From positions 54,556-118,555 of the forward strand of contig CAZTVG010000001.1 of NCBI GenBank assembly GCA_964617015.1: a stretch of DNA of 64,000 nucleotides. The letters run 5' to 3'. The position numbers were made by a program, and so were the translations under genes. Numbering within the stretch: position 1 is the stretch's first letter; the number at the start of each line of letters is the position of its first letter. A model generated the notes under the pieces. The model was given only the letters and a program-made list of their open reading frames with translations, did no database searches and was not told where the DNA came from. Source of the DNA: ASMP01 sp964617015. GTDB taxonomy: Archaea > Nanobdellota > Nanobdellia > Pacearchaeales > GW2011-AR1. Positions 51,221 to 60,432 of the stretch are shown one piece after another.

Positions 51221-51529
51221 CCTAACACACCCCTCATTTCATCAAGCTTAGCATCCAAGTCTGCATGAAATTCTTGTTGTTCCAGTCTGTTAAGAATAAT
51301 GTTCTTCTTTGTATCATCTGCTAAAAAATAAGCAAATAAGGATTTTTCCATTAACAAATCATCTTCTCTTTCAGTCTCAACAAATATTTTTTTTCTTGTC
51401 TGTGCTAATAAAAATGATGCATATACTGAAATAATTAAAATAACAATTATGATTATGGTGGCAACTACCCAGGTCATTGTTTCTCCTACCTGAGCCTTAC
51501 GATTTCTCATGAAGGAAGCGTTGCTAAAA
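51171..51529 (-). repeat. 33-bp identical direct repeats encoding pilin leaders
   Basis: The sequence at 51171-51203 is repeated exactly at 51497-51529. Each copy encodes the SNASFMRNRKA-type leader just before the hydrophobic helix of a pilin-like protein, while the rest of the two genes is unrelated at DNA level. This suggests recent copying of the leader cassette. Confidence 0.85.
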
Positions 51530-51561
51530 AATTGCTGAGTTTTTTGTCTTTTACTACGCAT
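51217..51561 (-). CDS. Pilin-like protein with duplicated leader
   Basis: The 114-residue protein starts MRSKRQKTQQFFSNASFMRN followed by RKAQVGETMTWVV and a hydrophobic helix to about residue 48. The MRNRKAQ internal start would give a short class III leader. The exported part is charged and helical (TEREDDLLMEKSLFAYFLAD). It overlaps the upstream 168-residue gene by eight bases and the downstream gene by four, implying translational coupling. Confidence 0.65.
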   Translation of the reverse strand: MRSKRQKTQQFFSNASFMRNRKAQVGETMTWVVATIIIIVILIISVYASFLLAQTRKKIFVETEREDDLLMEKSLFAYFLADDTKKNIILNRLEQQEFHADLDAKLDEMRGVLG

Positions 51562-52060
51562 TTTTTTCGGTTTTTCTTACAATCGATAAAATTTTAATTG
51601 AATAAATATCCCCTCCAGAAGTTAAAGAATAAAATTCCCTTTCAATGCACTTTGCTAAATTCTCGTCCTCAATTTCTTTTTCAATCCCGCAACTTGAAAT
51701 TAGATTTTTATTTCCTTCTGAAATATCAAAAACAAGGCTTTCTTCTTTGATAAATTCAATATTTAAATAAAACTGGCCTTGTTTATTCCACCCATAAACA
51801 TCCTCGGTATTAAAATTTAAATTGCATTCTTCTAAAAAATTTTCCCTGGACTCTTCATTTAAAAATTCTTCTTTGAGGAATCCTGTAGCAAGTACCAAAC
51901 AATCTGCAACATGATTCGTTAAAGCGTTGGCTTCTAATTCTCTTACATCATAAGGCTCACCATAAAAAATAGATACCATATAAACAATAGCTGCAGCCAC
52001 TATGAACAAGATTGTAAACCAGTATACAGAGATTATCCTATCTGTCGCCTTTTTGTTCAT
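51554..52060 (-). CDS. Pilin-like/minor filament protein
   Basis: The 168-residue protein has MNKKATDRIISVYWFTILFI with a hydrophobic helix at about 10-31, then an exported domain with four cysteines (VADCLVLATG, EECNLNF, SSCGIEK, AKCIERE). Spacing suggests two disulfides. It overlaps the 130-residue gene upstream by ATGA and the next downstream by eight bases. A related layout, with a DCLVLATGFL-type motif after the helix, is typical of uncharacterised DPANN filament operons, but I cannot name a family. Confidence 0.6.
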   Translation of the reverse strand: MNKKATDRIISVYWFTILFIVAAAIVYMVSIFYGEPYDVRELEANALTNHVADCLVLATGFLKEEFLNEESRENFLEECNLNFNTEDVYGWNKQGQFYLNIEFIKEESLVFDISEGNKNLISSCGIEKEIEDENLAKCIEREFYSLTSGGDIYSIKILSIVRKTEKNA

Positions 52061-52449
52061 TTTTTATTTATCACAAAAAAATATTCCTCCTTGTTTGTTG
52101 TGTCCAAATTTGCATCAACCCTGACATCATTAAAAAAGGAATATGAATAACCTCCTTTTTCCCTTAATTGAACAGTGATGATGTTATCACGAATCAGAAC
52201 AACCTCCTTAAGATTCCTGCCTTCATCCAGCGCAGTTTCAATCGCATCTTCCATATTTAAGTGGATTATCATTCCAGGCTTTGCAGAATCGACAATTAAT
52301 GCTATTTGCTTGGCATATTTTTCTTCCAAAACAGCAGAGCTTCCCATTTTTGTAAACAAGAACAAAACAAGTATTGAAAGAAAAACTAAATTTAAAACAA
52401 TAAAAATTATGTTTTCTGTCAGAATATTTCCTTTCTTATTTTTTTTCAT
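52057..52449 (-). CDS. Pilin-like/minor filament protein
   Basis: The 130-residue protein starts MKKNKKGNILTENIIFIVLN: a class III-type leader ending KKG before a hydrophobic helix to about residue 30. The exported domain lacks cysteines and has a beta-rich end (VVLIRDNIITVQLREKGGYS). It begins one base after the stop of the 306-residue gene and overlaps the next by four bases. Confidence 0.65.
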   Translation of the reverse strand: MKKNKKGNILTENIIFIVLNLVFLSILVLFLFTKMGSSAVLEEKYAKQIALIVDSAKPGMIIHLNMEDAIETALDEGRNLKEVVLIRDNIITVQLREKGGYSYSFFNDVRVDANLDTTNKEEYFFVINKK

Positions 52450-52450
52450 T

Positions 52451-53371
52451 TTAAGACAAAGTAGTTATTGAGCTACACCCAAGTGTTCTAAACTCTTCTG
52501 AATTAACCTCAATTATCGAGGGCGAAAGATATTCATTCCCGGATAAACCTTCAACAAGAATTCCTACAAAATATCCTCCAGCTCCTCCTCCTGCTCCTGC
52601 TATTGCTGCCACCCCAAGACTAATTCCCCATGCACCTCCTATGACAGGTGTAAAAACTATTGCTGCCACAGTTCCAACCCCGATTGCTGCCCATGTCAAT
52701 TTACTAATTTCGCTTGTGATTCCCATCATAACATAATACTGTTTATTCAAGTCCAAAGAACCAAACTCTACGCCTTGGCTACTAAATCGCTCTTTTAGAC
52801 CATTTAAATCATTTGTGCCATATAAATAATTGAGATAGGTTTCATCTTTTCCAATCACTTGATTGTCCTGCATATAAATATAAAGTCCTTCCTTATCAAG
52901 CGTGCCATCTGTTAACACTTCATTCACACTGTCATCAAAAGCCACCTGTGCGCAGATTGAACAATAAAGGTTTTCTTTCAAATCACTGCCAACATAATTA
53001 ATTTTTCCTTCCCCAAACATCCACCAACAGGTAGCCAGCTCTTCTGCCAAGACACCATAAATCTCATCCTTGGTTTTTGCTTTTTCTATCACTGGCTTAG
53101 TCAAAACTTCACAACTACCATCATTTGTCAAGCACAGATAAGTACGTTGGCATTTTAATGGAACAGAGCCTGTTGGTAAAATAGAACTTCCTCTTGTAAC
53201 AACAGAATTATGGCAGATTTCCTTATCTGTGATTTCTCCAAGATTAAGCCTGAAAAAAATAAATAAAACAATTACGAAGCTCACTATAAGAATTATCATA
53301 GTAACAATTTGGGTTGTTGTTAATTCTCCTTTGCGATTTTTCTTGAAAAATTGTTCTCTTTTGCTTTTCAT
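52451..53371 (-). CDS. Cysteine-rich pilin-like membrane protein
   Basis: The 306-residue protein begins MKSKREQFFKKNRKGELTTT with a hydrophobic helix to about residue 43, matching a class III signal (NRKG/ELTT). The exported part has about eight cysteines, for example LKCQRTYLCLTNDGSC and LYCSICAQ. A second hydrophobic, glycine-rich stretch at about 228-275 (AAIGVGTVAAIVFTPVIGG) could insert in the membrane. It overlaps the 34-residue gene upstream as ATGA. Confidence 0.65.
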   Translation of the reverse strand: MKSKREQFFKKNRKGELTTTQIVTMIILIVSFVIVLFIFFRLNLGEITDKEICHNSVVTRGSSILPTGSVPLKCQRTYLCLTNDGSCEVLTKPVIEKAKTKDEIYGVLAEELATCWWMFGEGKINYVGSDLKENLYCSICAQVAFDDSVNEVLTDGTLDKEGLYIYMQDNQVIGKDETYLNYLYGTNDLNGLKERFSSQGVEFGSLDLNKQYYVMMGITSEISKLTWAAIGVGTVAAIVFTPVIGGAWGISLGVAAIAGAGGGAGGYFVGILVEGLSGNEYLSPSIIEVNSEEFRTLGCSSITTLS

Positions 53372-53472
53372 CCTACAATTCCTATTTTTCTTAGCATGAA
53401 ATAAATTCCCGCGAAAGCTAATCCAAAAAAAACAATCCAGGTTAAATATTTTATGAAACTTTCAAGGCTCAT
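53368..53472 (-). CDS. 34-residue single-span membrane protein
   Basis: A very small frame joined at both ends by ATGA overlaps: its ATG (53472) overlaps the stop of the 157-residue gene and its TGA overlaps the ATG of the 306-residue gene. The product MSLESFIKYLTWIVFFGLAF continues AGIYFMLRKIGIVG, one membrane helix. The double coupling strongly suggests it is translated. Confidence 0.7.
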   Translation of the reverse strand: MSLESFIKYLTWIVFFGLAFAGIYFMLRKIGIVG

Positions 53473-53942
53473 TTTTCTCTGATAATTATTTTACTTTCCG
53501 ATTTTAATACTTCAACCGAGACAGAGGGGCTTTCTATTTTAATCTCTCCGAAATCCTCCAACTCTGGAACAATCTCACAGATACCTTTTCCATCACACTC
53601 TTTTATTTGTCTGTCAGTTACAAACAATATGGTATCAATAACATCATCACATATGCATAAACAATTTTCCCCAGAACAGGAGTTAGGTTTTTTTTCTCCA
53701 ACAAAACTAAACAAATTCCATCCGGCAGGAGTTATGTCTGAAACCACCTCTTTGGATACTTCTTCATTCATTATGACATCTTTAAGCCTTTCCAAAGAAG
53801 ATTCAGCCTTTATTCTGTTCTGGTTATCCACAGAATTAAAATAAAGAGATGTAAGAAAAAACGCCAAAAAGCCTATGGCAATTACTGCAAGTATCATTTT
53901 TAAGGTTTCTTCAGCAAGCAAAAATCCCTTTTTTTTCATCAT
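53469..53942 (-). CDS. Cysteine-rich pilin-like protein
   Basis: The 157-residue protein starts MMKKKGFLLAEETLKMILAV, a class III leader (KKKG) with the conserved Glu near position +5 of the mature form (AEETLK), followed by a hydrophobic helix. The exported part has a dense cysteine cluster, NSCSGENCLCICDD, and ECDGKGICEIV, six in total. This is the most pilin-like of the minor subunits. ATGA overlaps join it to both neighbours. Confidence 0.75.
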   Translation of the reverse strand: MMKKKGFLLAEETLKMILAVIAIGFLAFFLTSLYFNSVDNQNRIKAESSLERLKDVIMNEEVSKEVVSDITPAGWNLFSFVGEKKPNSCSGENCLCICDDVIDTILFVTDRQIKECDGKGICEIVPELEDFGEIKIESPSVSVEVLKSESKIIIREK

Positions 53943-54103
53943 TTTAATAAAAACAAAATCACTTCTGAAGTTTCATTTCCCCCAAGATTTTGAAAAAAAT
54001 CAATGACAGTATCCCTAAAAAAGAAGTAAATTCCAATAACCACAATTACAAAAACAAATACTCCAATAATTAGTTTTATGAGCTGGCCTATGGTTAATTC
54101 CAT
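53939..54103 (-). CDS. 54-residue single-span membrane protein
   Basis: The frame encodes MELTIGQLIKLIIGVFVFVI and continues with a membrane helix to about residue 27, then a short exported tail containing NETS. Its TGA overlaps the ATG of the 157-residue gene and its ATG is one base after the stop of the preceding small gene. It resembles a mature pilin without leader; the Glu at position 2 is notable. Confidence 0.7.
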   Translation of the reverse strand: MELTIGQLIKLIIGVFVFVIVVIGIYFFFRDTVIDFFQNLGGNETSEVILFLLK

Positions 54104-54104
54104 T

Positions 54105-54278
54105 TTATCTTAACAAATTTTTTACCTGATCAACTAAGGAAATTCCTTTTTCTTTAAGCAGAAAAATTGTAATCATGAGAATTACAAGAACTGCAACAGC
54201 TATTAAAATCCATGGAAGATAGTCAGAAATAATGCCTCTACGAAATTTTGGAAAGACCTTATTGCCCCTTTTGTCCAT
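54105..54278 (-). CDS. 57-residue single-span membrane protein
   Basis: The frame encodes MDKRGNKVFPKFRRGIISDY, then LPWILIAVAVLVILMITIFL and a short tail. KRG and RRGIIS provide possible class III leaders. It lies 38 bases after the platform-protein gene on the same strand and one base before the next small gene. Likely a minor filament subunit. Confidence 0.65.
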   Translation of the reverse strand: MDKRGNKVFPKFRRGIISDYLPWILIAVAVLVILMITIFLLKEKGISLVDQVKNLLR

Positions 54279-54316
54279 GACTGAAAAAATAAAACTGATT
54301 TAATAAATTTAACTAA

Positions 54317-56473
54317 TTAAACAAGATTTCCCATAACGACAAAAGTCAAAATGAACAAGGCTATCGTGGTTAACAAAGCAGTAAAGAAGAAAAGCATTAT
54401 TCCTTTCATAAGATTTTTTCCTGTTTCACTTGTTCTCTGGAGTTTGTCTTCTCCTGAATCTACAGTTACAAGAGTTCTTGTTAGAATGAAAATTATTTGA
54501 ATAAGGTAAATTCCTATTATTATCTGCAAAAAGTAAGGAGGAATCATTTTAGTAACTTCAAAGATATTCAGGATTGCTCCAAGATTTGCCACACCTTCTC
54601 CCTGAATCTCAGATATTCTCAGTCTGCTCAGAATTGTCGTTATCATTGCCGCTAGACCCACAACAACTCCTGAAAGAAGAGGGGCAAGGAAAGACATGGT
54701 GCTTTTCATGTCAGAAATGACCTCTGCAAGCATATCCTTCAGCCTCGAAGTGATTTTATGTATATTTTTGACATACTCTGAAATACTCATCATGCTGATT
54801 GCTGCAATTTTCAGGCCTTTCTTGGAAGACTCTATGAGAATTTTCATGCTTGTGGCAATAAGGTCAGAGGGATAAGATATGATTGCTCCTCTTCTTGAAT
54901 CAAAAATAGCTCTCTCAACGCTCATCCCCATCTGTTTTATGTTGTAATTAACTCTCCTGAAGAATTCTTCTGTTCTAAGTCCCCTGGAAGTCTCTGCAAC
55001 TTTTCCAAATACAAGTTCAGGAGGGACTCCATTACCTATTCTGTTTCCAAGCTGGAACAAAGAGTTGTTAAATTCAAGTTCAAGCTGTTTTGTCTTTTTC
55101 CTTTCAATTATCAGTTCTTTGGTTCTTGCCTTAAAAGATATTGCAAAAAACAAAGCGAGGCCGAGAGGAATAAACATGCTTAAAATCAGGGCCCCTACTC
55201 CAAAAGGACCCTTAACTCCTGCTCCCGAATCAGCAAAACCAAAAACATTTTCATCACCAAAAAAGCCCAATCCAATTTCAGAAAAAGTGAAATCTTTTTG
55301 CAGGCCAAGAAGTTCAGGCAGGGGTGTATACTGGAAAATAAAAGGCAAAAACCCTATTATGAAAAAAGGAAGAACTATAAGAAATGCGGTGAAATAGGGT
55401 GCCTTACTTTTGTATTTGGGATAGAGGGGATTTCTTTCCAGTAAAGATGTTTCACCATAGCCTCCCGGCCTCAGAAAAATAATTTTATCCGTAAGATAAA
55501 AAACAAAGAAAGGAATTATCAGATTAAAAAACACAAAAATATGAATCCATGTAAGTAAGCCTCCGAGCATTGCAGTAGCCAGAGGAAGCAAGGCGAGGCC
55601 GAGAGTTGGCAATACAATTCCAAGCATGTAAACATTTGTTAAAGGACTTTTCACCGTATGAGTAAATTTAAGCATATTATCATAAACTCCGTCAAGAACT
55701 ACTCTCAGGGATTTTTCAAGAGTAATTATTCTTCTTGAATTATCAGGCTCATACAGACTGCTTTCAATGAGGTGGAAGGCTTCAATAAATTCCACAGAAT
55801 AGTCCCTCCATATTTCGAGATAATTGTCAAGACTTTCTTTAATTGTTGAAAACTTTCCGACCTGGACATCATAAAAAACTTTCTTGAGGTCCAGTGCGAG
55901 AGGATACTGGAGATGCTCTGAAGCAAAAGCAATTGCTCTCTCAAAATTAGGGGTATGCCTCATGTAAACCACGACGTACAGAATTGCGGGAACCATCTGG
56001 CTACTGGCCTTAAGCCGCCATTTGTTTGCAAGCCTTGCCGGGTAAGACTTCATGAAATAAAACAGGAAAAAAGAAAGAATTGTTGTAAGAAAGAAAAATA
56101 AAAATGGAAAATTTCCCAGATTTGCATTAATCAAAACAACTGCAACAGAAATCAACAGACCCATAAAAAAAACGCTAAGAAAAATCATAACGCTCAAAGT
56201 CAGGGGCTGCCAGGGCTCAATATCAAGATGGGCAACCTCAAGATGTTTTTTAATTTTCAGCGCATCTTTTTCAGAAACCTTTAACCTTATGATACTTCCG
56301 AGACTTTTAGACCACCGCTCATATCTCGAGATTTCAGGAGCCATCTCTTCTTTGAATTTAACGTATTCCTGACTGTAATTCACCTTCCTGGCTTCAAAAG
56401 TCGAAATTCTTGATCCCAGCTTGCTTTCGTATTCGCGAAGAATATCTTTAATATCTCTTTTATATGCAGACAT
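54317..56473 (-). CDS. Type IV filament platform protein (TadC/ArlJ-like, two T2SSF domains)
   Basis: The 718-residue protein has an N-terminal cytosolic region (1-95), then two sets of T2SSF-type membrane domains: about 95-340 (with HTPNFERAIAFASEHLQYPL) and about 440-710 (with IGNGVPPELVFGKVAETSRG). Roughly nine hydrophobic segments are visible. This doubled layout is that of archaeal ArlJ/TadC-type platform proteins, which transmit ATPase motion to the growing filament. The secretion ATPase gene is two genes upstream. Confidence 0.88.
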   Translation of the reverse strand: MSAYKRDIKDILREYESKLGSRISTFEARKVNYSQEYVKFKEEMAPEISRYERWSKSLGSIIRLKVSEKDALKIKKHLEVAHLDIEPWQPLTLSVMIFLSVFFMGLLISVAVVLINANLGNFPFLFFFLTTILSFFLFYFMKSYPARLANKWRLKASSQMVPAILYVVVYMRHTPNFERAIAFASEHLQYPLALDLKKVFYDVQVGKFSTIKESLDNYLEIWRDYSVEFIEAFHLIESSLYEPDNSRRIITLEKSLRVVLDGVYDNMLKFTHTVKSPLTNVYMLGIVLPTLGLALLPLATAMLGGLLTWIHIFVFFNLIIPFFVFYLTDKIIFLRPGGYGETSLLERNPLYPKYKSKAPYFTAFLIVLPFFIIGFLPFIFQYTPLPELLGLQKDFTFSEIGLGFFGDENVFGFADSGAGVKGPFGVGALILSMFIPLGLALFFAISFKARTKELIIERKKTKQLELEFNNSLFQLGNRIGNGVPPELVFGKVAETSRGLRTEEFFRRVNYNIKQMGMSVERAIFDSRRGAIISYPSDLIATSMKILIESSKKGLKIAAISMMSISEYVKNIHKITSRLKDMLAEVISDMKSTMSFLAPLLSGVVVGLAAMITTILSRLRISEIQGEGVANLGAILNIFEVTKMIPPYFLQIIIGIYLIQIIFILTRTLVTVDSGEDKLQRTSETGKNLMKGIMLFFFTALLTTIALFILTFVVMGNLV

Positions 56474-56542
56474 TTTCTCCTCTTTTTTGGGTGGTTTTTT
56501 ATCTAATCTTTTTTAATTTAATCCTTAATTAATAGACATTTC

Positions 56543-57544
56543 CTACTTAAAATACTTTTTAAGGCTGATGAGACTTATTCCTCCGATAATCAGAGAGTGA
56601 AAATAAAATATCATTCTGCTTAATAAAGAGACTACGACAGCTGTTGCGAAGTTCACTCCAAGAATTGAATAAAGAAAAATCATAAAGCCTTCAATAAATC
56701 CTACTCCGCCGGGAGAAGGAGAGAAAACCCCTACAAGACTTCCGAGACTGATTACAATTATAACAAAAAAGAAATTTATTTCAAATCCCAAGGATAAAAA
56801 TAAAAAATAGGAAACAAGGTAATTCAGAATCCAGTAAACTAAAGAAATAATAATTCCTATCGTGAATATTTTCTTATTGGTAATTGTCTTCCTGAAGGAT
56901 TTTGTAAAGCTCCCCAGTTTTTTACCTATTTCTTTCTGCAATTTTTCATTGTTTTTAACAGGATTAAGCCAAGCCAGCCATTTAAGCTTCCTTAATGTAA
57001 ATTTCAGATTAAGTTTTGTTTTTATGATGCTGAAAAGAGGTATTATTGCAAAAACCAAAAAGATTAAAAAAAGAAAAATCTGGAGAATAAACGTGAGTCC
57101 TGAAGGAAGGGGAATAAATGTTATCAGGAATAAAACTGAAAAAAGTATAAAGAACAGGGAAATAAGAGTGTGAATAATTTTATCTGCAAAGATGGCCCCA
57201 AAAATTTTGGAAAAGGGTTTTTTGTATTTTTTGCTCAGGATATATGCCTTCAAAGGATCTCCCCCTATTTGTGCTCCGGGAGTAATTGTATTGATAAAAA
57301 ATCCTGCTAATGTGGTTTTTTGAAAAAACCAGAAATCAGGTCTGACAATCCACTTCAAGGAATAGGTGCTTCTCAGATTGAACATTAAAAAAGCGAGTGA
57401 ATAAGAAATAAAAGCAAGGAAAAAATAGAATGTGCTTATTTTCTGCAAAACATTGTATACCTCTAAAAAATTTATATTTAGTAAAAAATAAATTAGCAGA
57501 ACTAAAATGATAAGTGCAAAAAGAACTTTAACATATCTCTTCAT
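56543..57544 (-). CDS. Flippase-like integral membrane protein (UPF0104/LPG-synthase TM family)
   Basis: The 333-residue protein has about eight hydrophobic segments and the family signatures AGFFINTITPGAQIGGDPLKAY and FSPSPGGVGFIEG. Members include the membrane part of lysylphosphatidylglycerol synthase and archaeal AglD-like proteins linked to lipid-bound sugars. Located between the ATPase and platform genes on the same strand, it may move a lipid-linked glycan for decoration of the filament, or may simply be hitch-hiking. Confidence 0.8.
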   Translation of the reverse strand: MKRYVKVLFALIILVLLIYFLLNINFLEVYNVLQKISTFYFFLAFISYSLAFLMFNLRSTYSLKWIVRPDFWFFQKTTLAGFFINTITPGAQIGGDPLKAYILSKKYKKPFSKIFGAIFADKIIHTLISLFFILFSVLFLITFIPLPSGLTFILQIFLFLIFLVFAIIPLFSIIKTKLNLKFTLRKLKWLAWLNPVKNNEKLQKEIGKKLGSFTKSFRKTITNKKIFTIGIIISLVYWILNYLVSYFLFLSLGFEINFFFVIIVISLGSLVGVFSPSPGGVGFIEGFMIFLYSILGVNFATAVVVSLLSRMIFYFHSLIIGGISLISLKKYFK

Positions 57545-57581
57545 AGAAGAGATAAAAAAATTTAATTAATAAATCTTGGGA

Positions 57582-59870
57582 TTAAATCTTCCTCTTTTTA
57601 ATTTCCTGGTTTAACCATTTCTGCCATTCGGGAAAAACCCTTTCACTTACAGGAAGCCCGACTTCTTCTCTTACTTCATCAGAAATTCTGTGAAAAGCGT
57701 GGTTGGATGATGTACTGAAGTCTGCCTCAAGAATTCTGTTGTTTTTTAATCTTTCTGCAGTCTTTACAAGTTCCTCTTTTATTTTTGCTCTCAGTAAAAT
57801 ATTGTCCCATACAGCATCCCAGTTTCCTGCCCATCCCTTGACAGTGGATGCAATTTCTTTAATGACTTCTGAATCTCCGTTAATTAAATCTTCAGTCGGC
57901 TCGAGTTCATCGGTTTCAACATTGTATTTAAGGAGATCAACAAATCCTCTTTCCTCCAAAGGATCTTTCTGCCAGTGTTTTCTTACTTCAGAAACCCTGA
58001 CAACTCTTTTCCATGAATGCAATCCATCAGGAGATTTTATTGGATTTGCAATAACGATTATGTCTGTGGCTTTGAAACTTGTGGCAGGAACTTTAAGGTC
58101 ATTAACAACTCTGTCAAAAACACCGTAAGGAGAAGCTCCGTGAATTGTTCCTGCAACCACGTTAGCAAGAGCACCAACTCTCATCGCCTCGTAAAGAGCC
58201 TGAGCCTCGACACTTCTTACCTCACCTATGATCAAGGAACTGTCACCAAGCCTCAAACTTGTTCTTATTCCGTCATCTGCAGAAATCTCTGTAGTTGTTT
58301 TCAGCAAAGCAGAACGAACCTTCATTCTTAAGATGTCATACTTCAGTTTTCTCAGAGATTCAACAGGCAATTCCAAGGTATCCTCAATAACAATTATCCT
58401 GTATTTTGGAATAATTTCAAGCATAAGACTCCCGAGTAAAGATGTCTTACCTGAACTTCTTGTTCCTGCAAGAAGCAAAGTTCTTGAGCCATCTACTAAA
58501 AAGCTAAGAAGTCCTGCAGTGAAGGAATTTATCATCTTGTTCTGCACGAACAAAGGAAAAGTCCATGGCTCTTCCCTGTGCCTTCTTATAGCAAAAGCTA
58601 AACCATCCGGACTTAAAGGTCTCTGGATTATTGCTATTCTTGCACGAATTTTTCCTATTTCAAGCTGAGTATCGAGTATGGGATTTGCTTCATCCAAAGG
58701 CCTTCCTGAAATCAATCTGAATTTCGCTGCCCAGGAATCTATATCTTCCTGGCTTGGAAGTATGTTTGTCGAACACTCCTCATACTCTTGATGCCTGACA
58801 AAAATAGGAATTAAAGGAACAGGAGCGTTTAAGGAAATATCTTGAAGTTTTTTGTCTTGTAAAAGAACCTCTATAAAACCAAACCCAATGGTATGCCTGA
58901 CAAGAATCGTCGCCAGTTTGTTCAGCTCAGAATAACTCAGATTTATTCTTTTGCTCTGCGCCAGATCCTGGAGAAGGTCTTTTGATATATTAAAGAAAAC
59001 CTGTCTTGTTCTTTCAGTGTCTGTAAATTCCTCGGCTTTTGGCTGATGCTCTATTAAAACCCCGCGGGCAAGGTTAAGAAGCATATTATATTCCTCACTT
59101 AGGATGTTTTCAGGAGGAACCAGATGATATATCATTTTCGATTCATCTTTCTTCTTAAGAATTGTCACAAGAGAAACATCATAATCTTCATTGAAAATTT
59201 TATACTGATCAATAATCTCTGCATTATCGGGCAAATCAGAAACAAGCCTTGTAAAAGTAAAATTAGGAATCACATCTGGTCTAAACAGTTTATTGTAAAT
59301 CTCTCTTTCTCCTTTCCTATAATCCTGCATGTAAGAAATAGTTTCCTTTATTAAGCTGGTTTTTTCAAGCAACTCAAGAATCTTTTCAAGCAAGCCAAGA
59401 TAGTTTGTCTGGTCTGTTCTATAAGCTACTCCGAGTTTTTCAAGAAAAAGTCTTGCCTGAATAATTATTTTTTTTATTTCAAAATAAGCTGCAATCGGGT
59501 CTTTTTTTAGTAAAATCAAAAAAGAAAAAATCTCATTATATCTCTGAGAGAAAAACTGGTCATGACCTGTAACTAACTTTTCTCTTGAGAGGATTCTTTC
59601 CTGATTGACAAGGTAAACATAAAGATGGGCTATCTCAAGAAGAAAACCTGTTTCCCTGAAATCATAATTATAATTTTTTTGCTGCACAAAAACAACCCTT
59701 GAAACATTCGGGTTTTCTGTTAAGGCATTGACGGTCCTCTCCATAACCTCAGGGGAAGAAGCCAGACTGGGAACATATGGTGCTCCCAAGTAGTTTATAT
59801 AAAGAATGTCTTCTCCTCCTTCTCTCTTTACTTCATAAGAATACAGAAGTCTCTCCTCTTTAGACGGCAT
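57582..59870 (-). CDS. Type II/IV secretion ATPase of the filament system (TadA/ArlI-like)
   Basis: The 762-residue protein has an N-terminal region of about 290 residues without close match, then the GspE/VirB11-type core: LLLAGTRSSGKTSLLGSLM (Walker A near 464), the Asp box with VIEDTLELP, SLIIGEVRSVEAQALYEAMR (Walker B) and the His box AGTIHGASPYGVFDRVV. It would power filament assembly with the platform protein. I place the start at 59870 (MPSKEERLL) because a TATA-like atattttaaact lies about 28 nt upstream. Confidence 0.92.
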   Translation of the reverse strand: MPSKEERLLYSYEVKREGGEDILYINYLGAPYVPSLASSPEVMERTVNALTENPNVSRVVFVQQKNYNYDFRETGFLLEIAHLYVYLVNQERILSREKLVTGHDQFFSQRYNEIFSFLILLKKDPIAAYFEIKKIIIQARLFLEKLGVAYRTDQTNYLGLLEKILELLEKTSLIKETISYMQDYRKGEREIYNKLFRPDVIPNFTFTRLVSDLPDNAEIIDQYKIFNEDYDVSLVTILKKKDESKMIYHLVPPENILSEEYNMLLNLARGVLIEHQPKAEEFTDTERTRQVFFNISKDLLQDLAQSKRINLSYSELNKLATILVRHTIGFGFIEVLLQDKKLQDISLNAPVPLIPIFVRHQEYEECSTNILPSQEDIDSWAAKFRLISGRPLDEANPILDTQLEIGKIRARIAIIQRPLSPDGLAFAIRRHREEPWTFPLFVQNKMINSFTAGLLSFLVDGSRTLLLAGTRSSGKTSLLGSLMLEIIPKYRIIVIEDTLELPVESLRKLKYDILRMKVRSALLKTTTEISADDGIRTSLRLGDSSLIIGEVRSVEAQALYEAMRVGALANVVAGTIHGASPYGVFDRVVNDLKVPATSFKATDIIVIANPIKSPDGLHSWKRVVRVSEVRKHWQKDPLEERGFVDLLKYNVETDELEPTEDLINGDSEVIKEIASTVKGWAGNWDAVWDNILLRAKIKEELVKTAERLKNNRILEADFSTSSNHAFHRISDEVREEVGLPVSERVFPEWQKWLNQEIKKRKI

Positions 59871-59956
59871 TTTCAGGTACAATAAAAAAAGAGAAAGAGT
59901 TTAAAATATTTTGGATTGAACACAACAAATTTAAACCATTTTAACCTTGATTTTAA

Positions 59957-60295
59957 ATGGTTGGAGAACAAGAAGGCTATGGGGAATATTTCCTGGCAGA
60001 TACCAATACAAAACTCAGAGACTTGGAAGAAAAGCAAATGATGTTAAAAGACAGGATTCTTTTAATCGGGCAAAATCTCGTGGAAATGAAGGAGAAATCA
60101 GGCTCTGATATCCTGCAGATAAAAAAAGATATTGAAATAATGAAAAGAAATATTGAAAGGCTTATTTCTTTTTTGGAAACTGCCTCAGCAGAATTCTCAA
60201 AATTTGCAAGAAAAGAAGATCTTGAAATTCTTTCAAAACAGGCAAAAATGTTCCAGCCTCTTGGATTTGTCAGAAAAAAAGATTTAAAAAATTAA
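59957..60295 (+). CDS. Coiled-coil protein
   Basis: The 112-residue product is mostly one long coiled coil (about residues 14-85, LRDLEEKQMMLKDRILLIGQ onward), with a C-terminal segment FARKEDLEILSKQAKMFQPL. It has no membrane segment. It is divergent from the secretion ATPase and could be an accessory factor like ArlC/D-type proteins, which are also short coiled coils, but there is no motif to prove this. Confidence 0.6.
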   Translation: MVGEQEGYGEYFLADTNTKLRDLEEKQMMLKDRILLIGQNLVEMKEKSGSDILQIKKDIEIMKRNIERLISFLETASAEFSKFARKEDLEILSKQAKMFQPLGFVRKKDLKN

Positions 60296-60432
60296 AAGAT
60301 GATTATATATGAATGGTGAGTAAGATATGTTAAACAAAAATAATTTAAGCATAATTACAATTTCAGTAGAACTTCATAACATTAATTCAAATAATAAAAT
60401 AAATCCTGTGAAACAGACAATTTTTCCATAAA

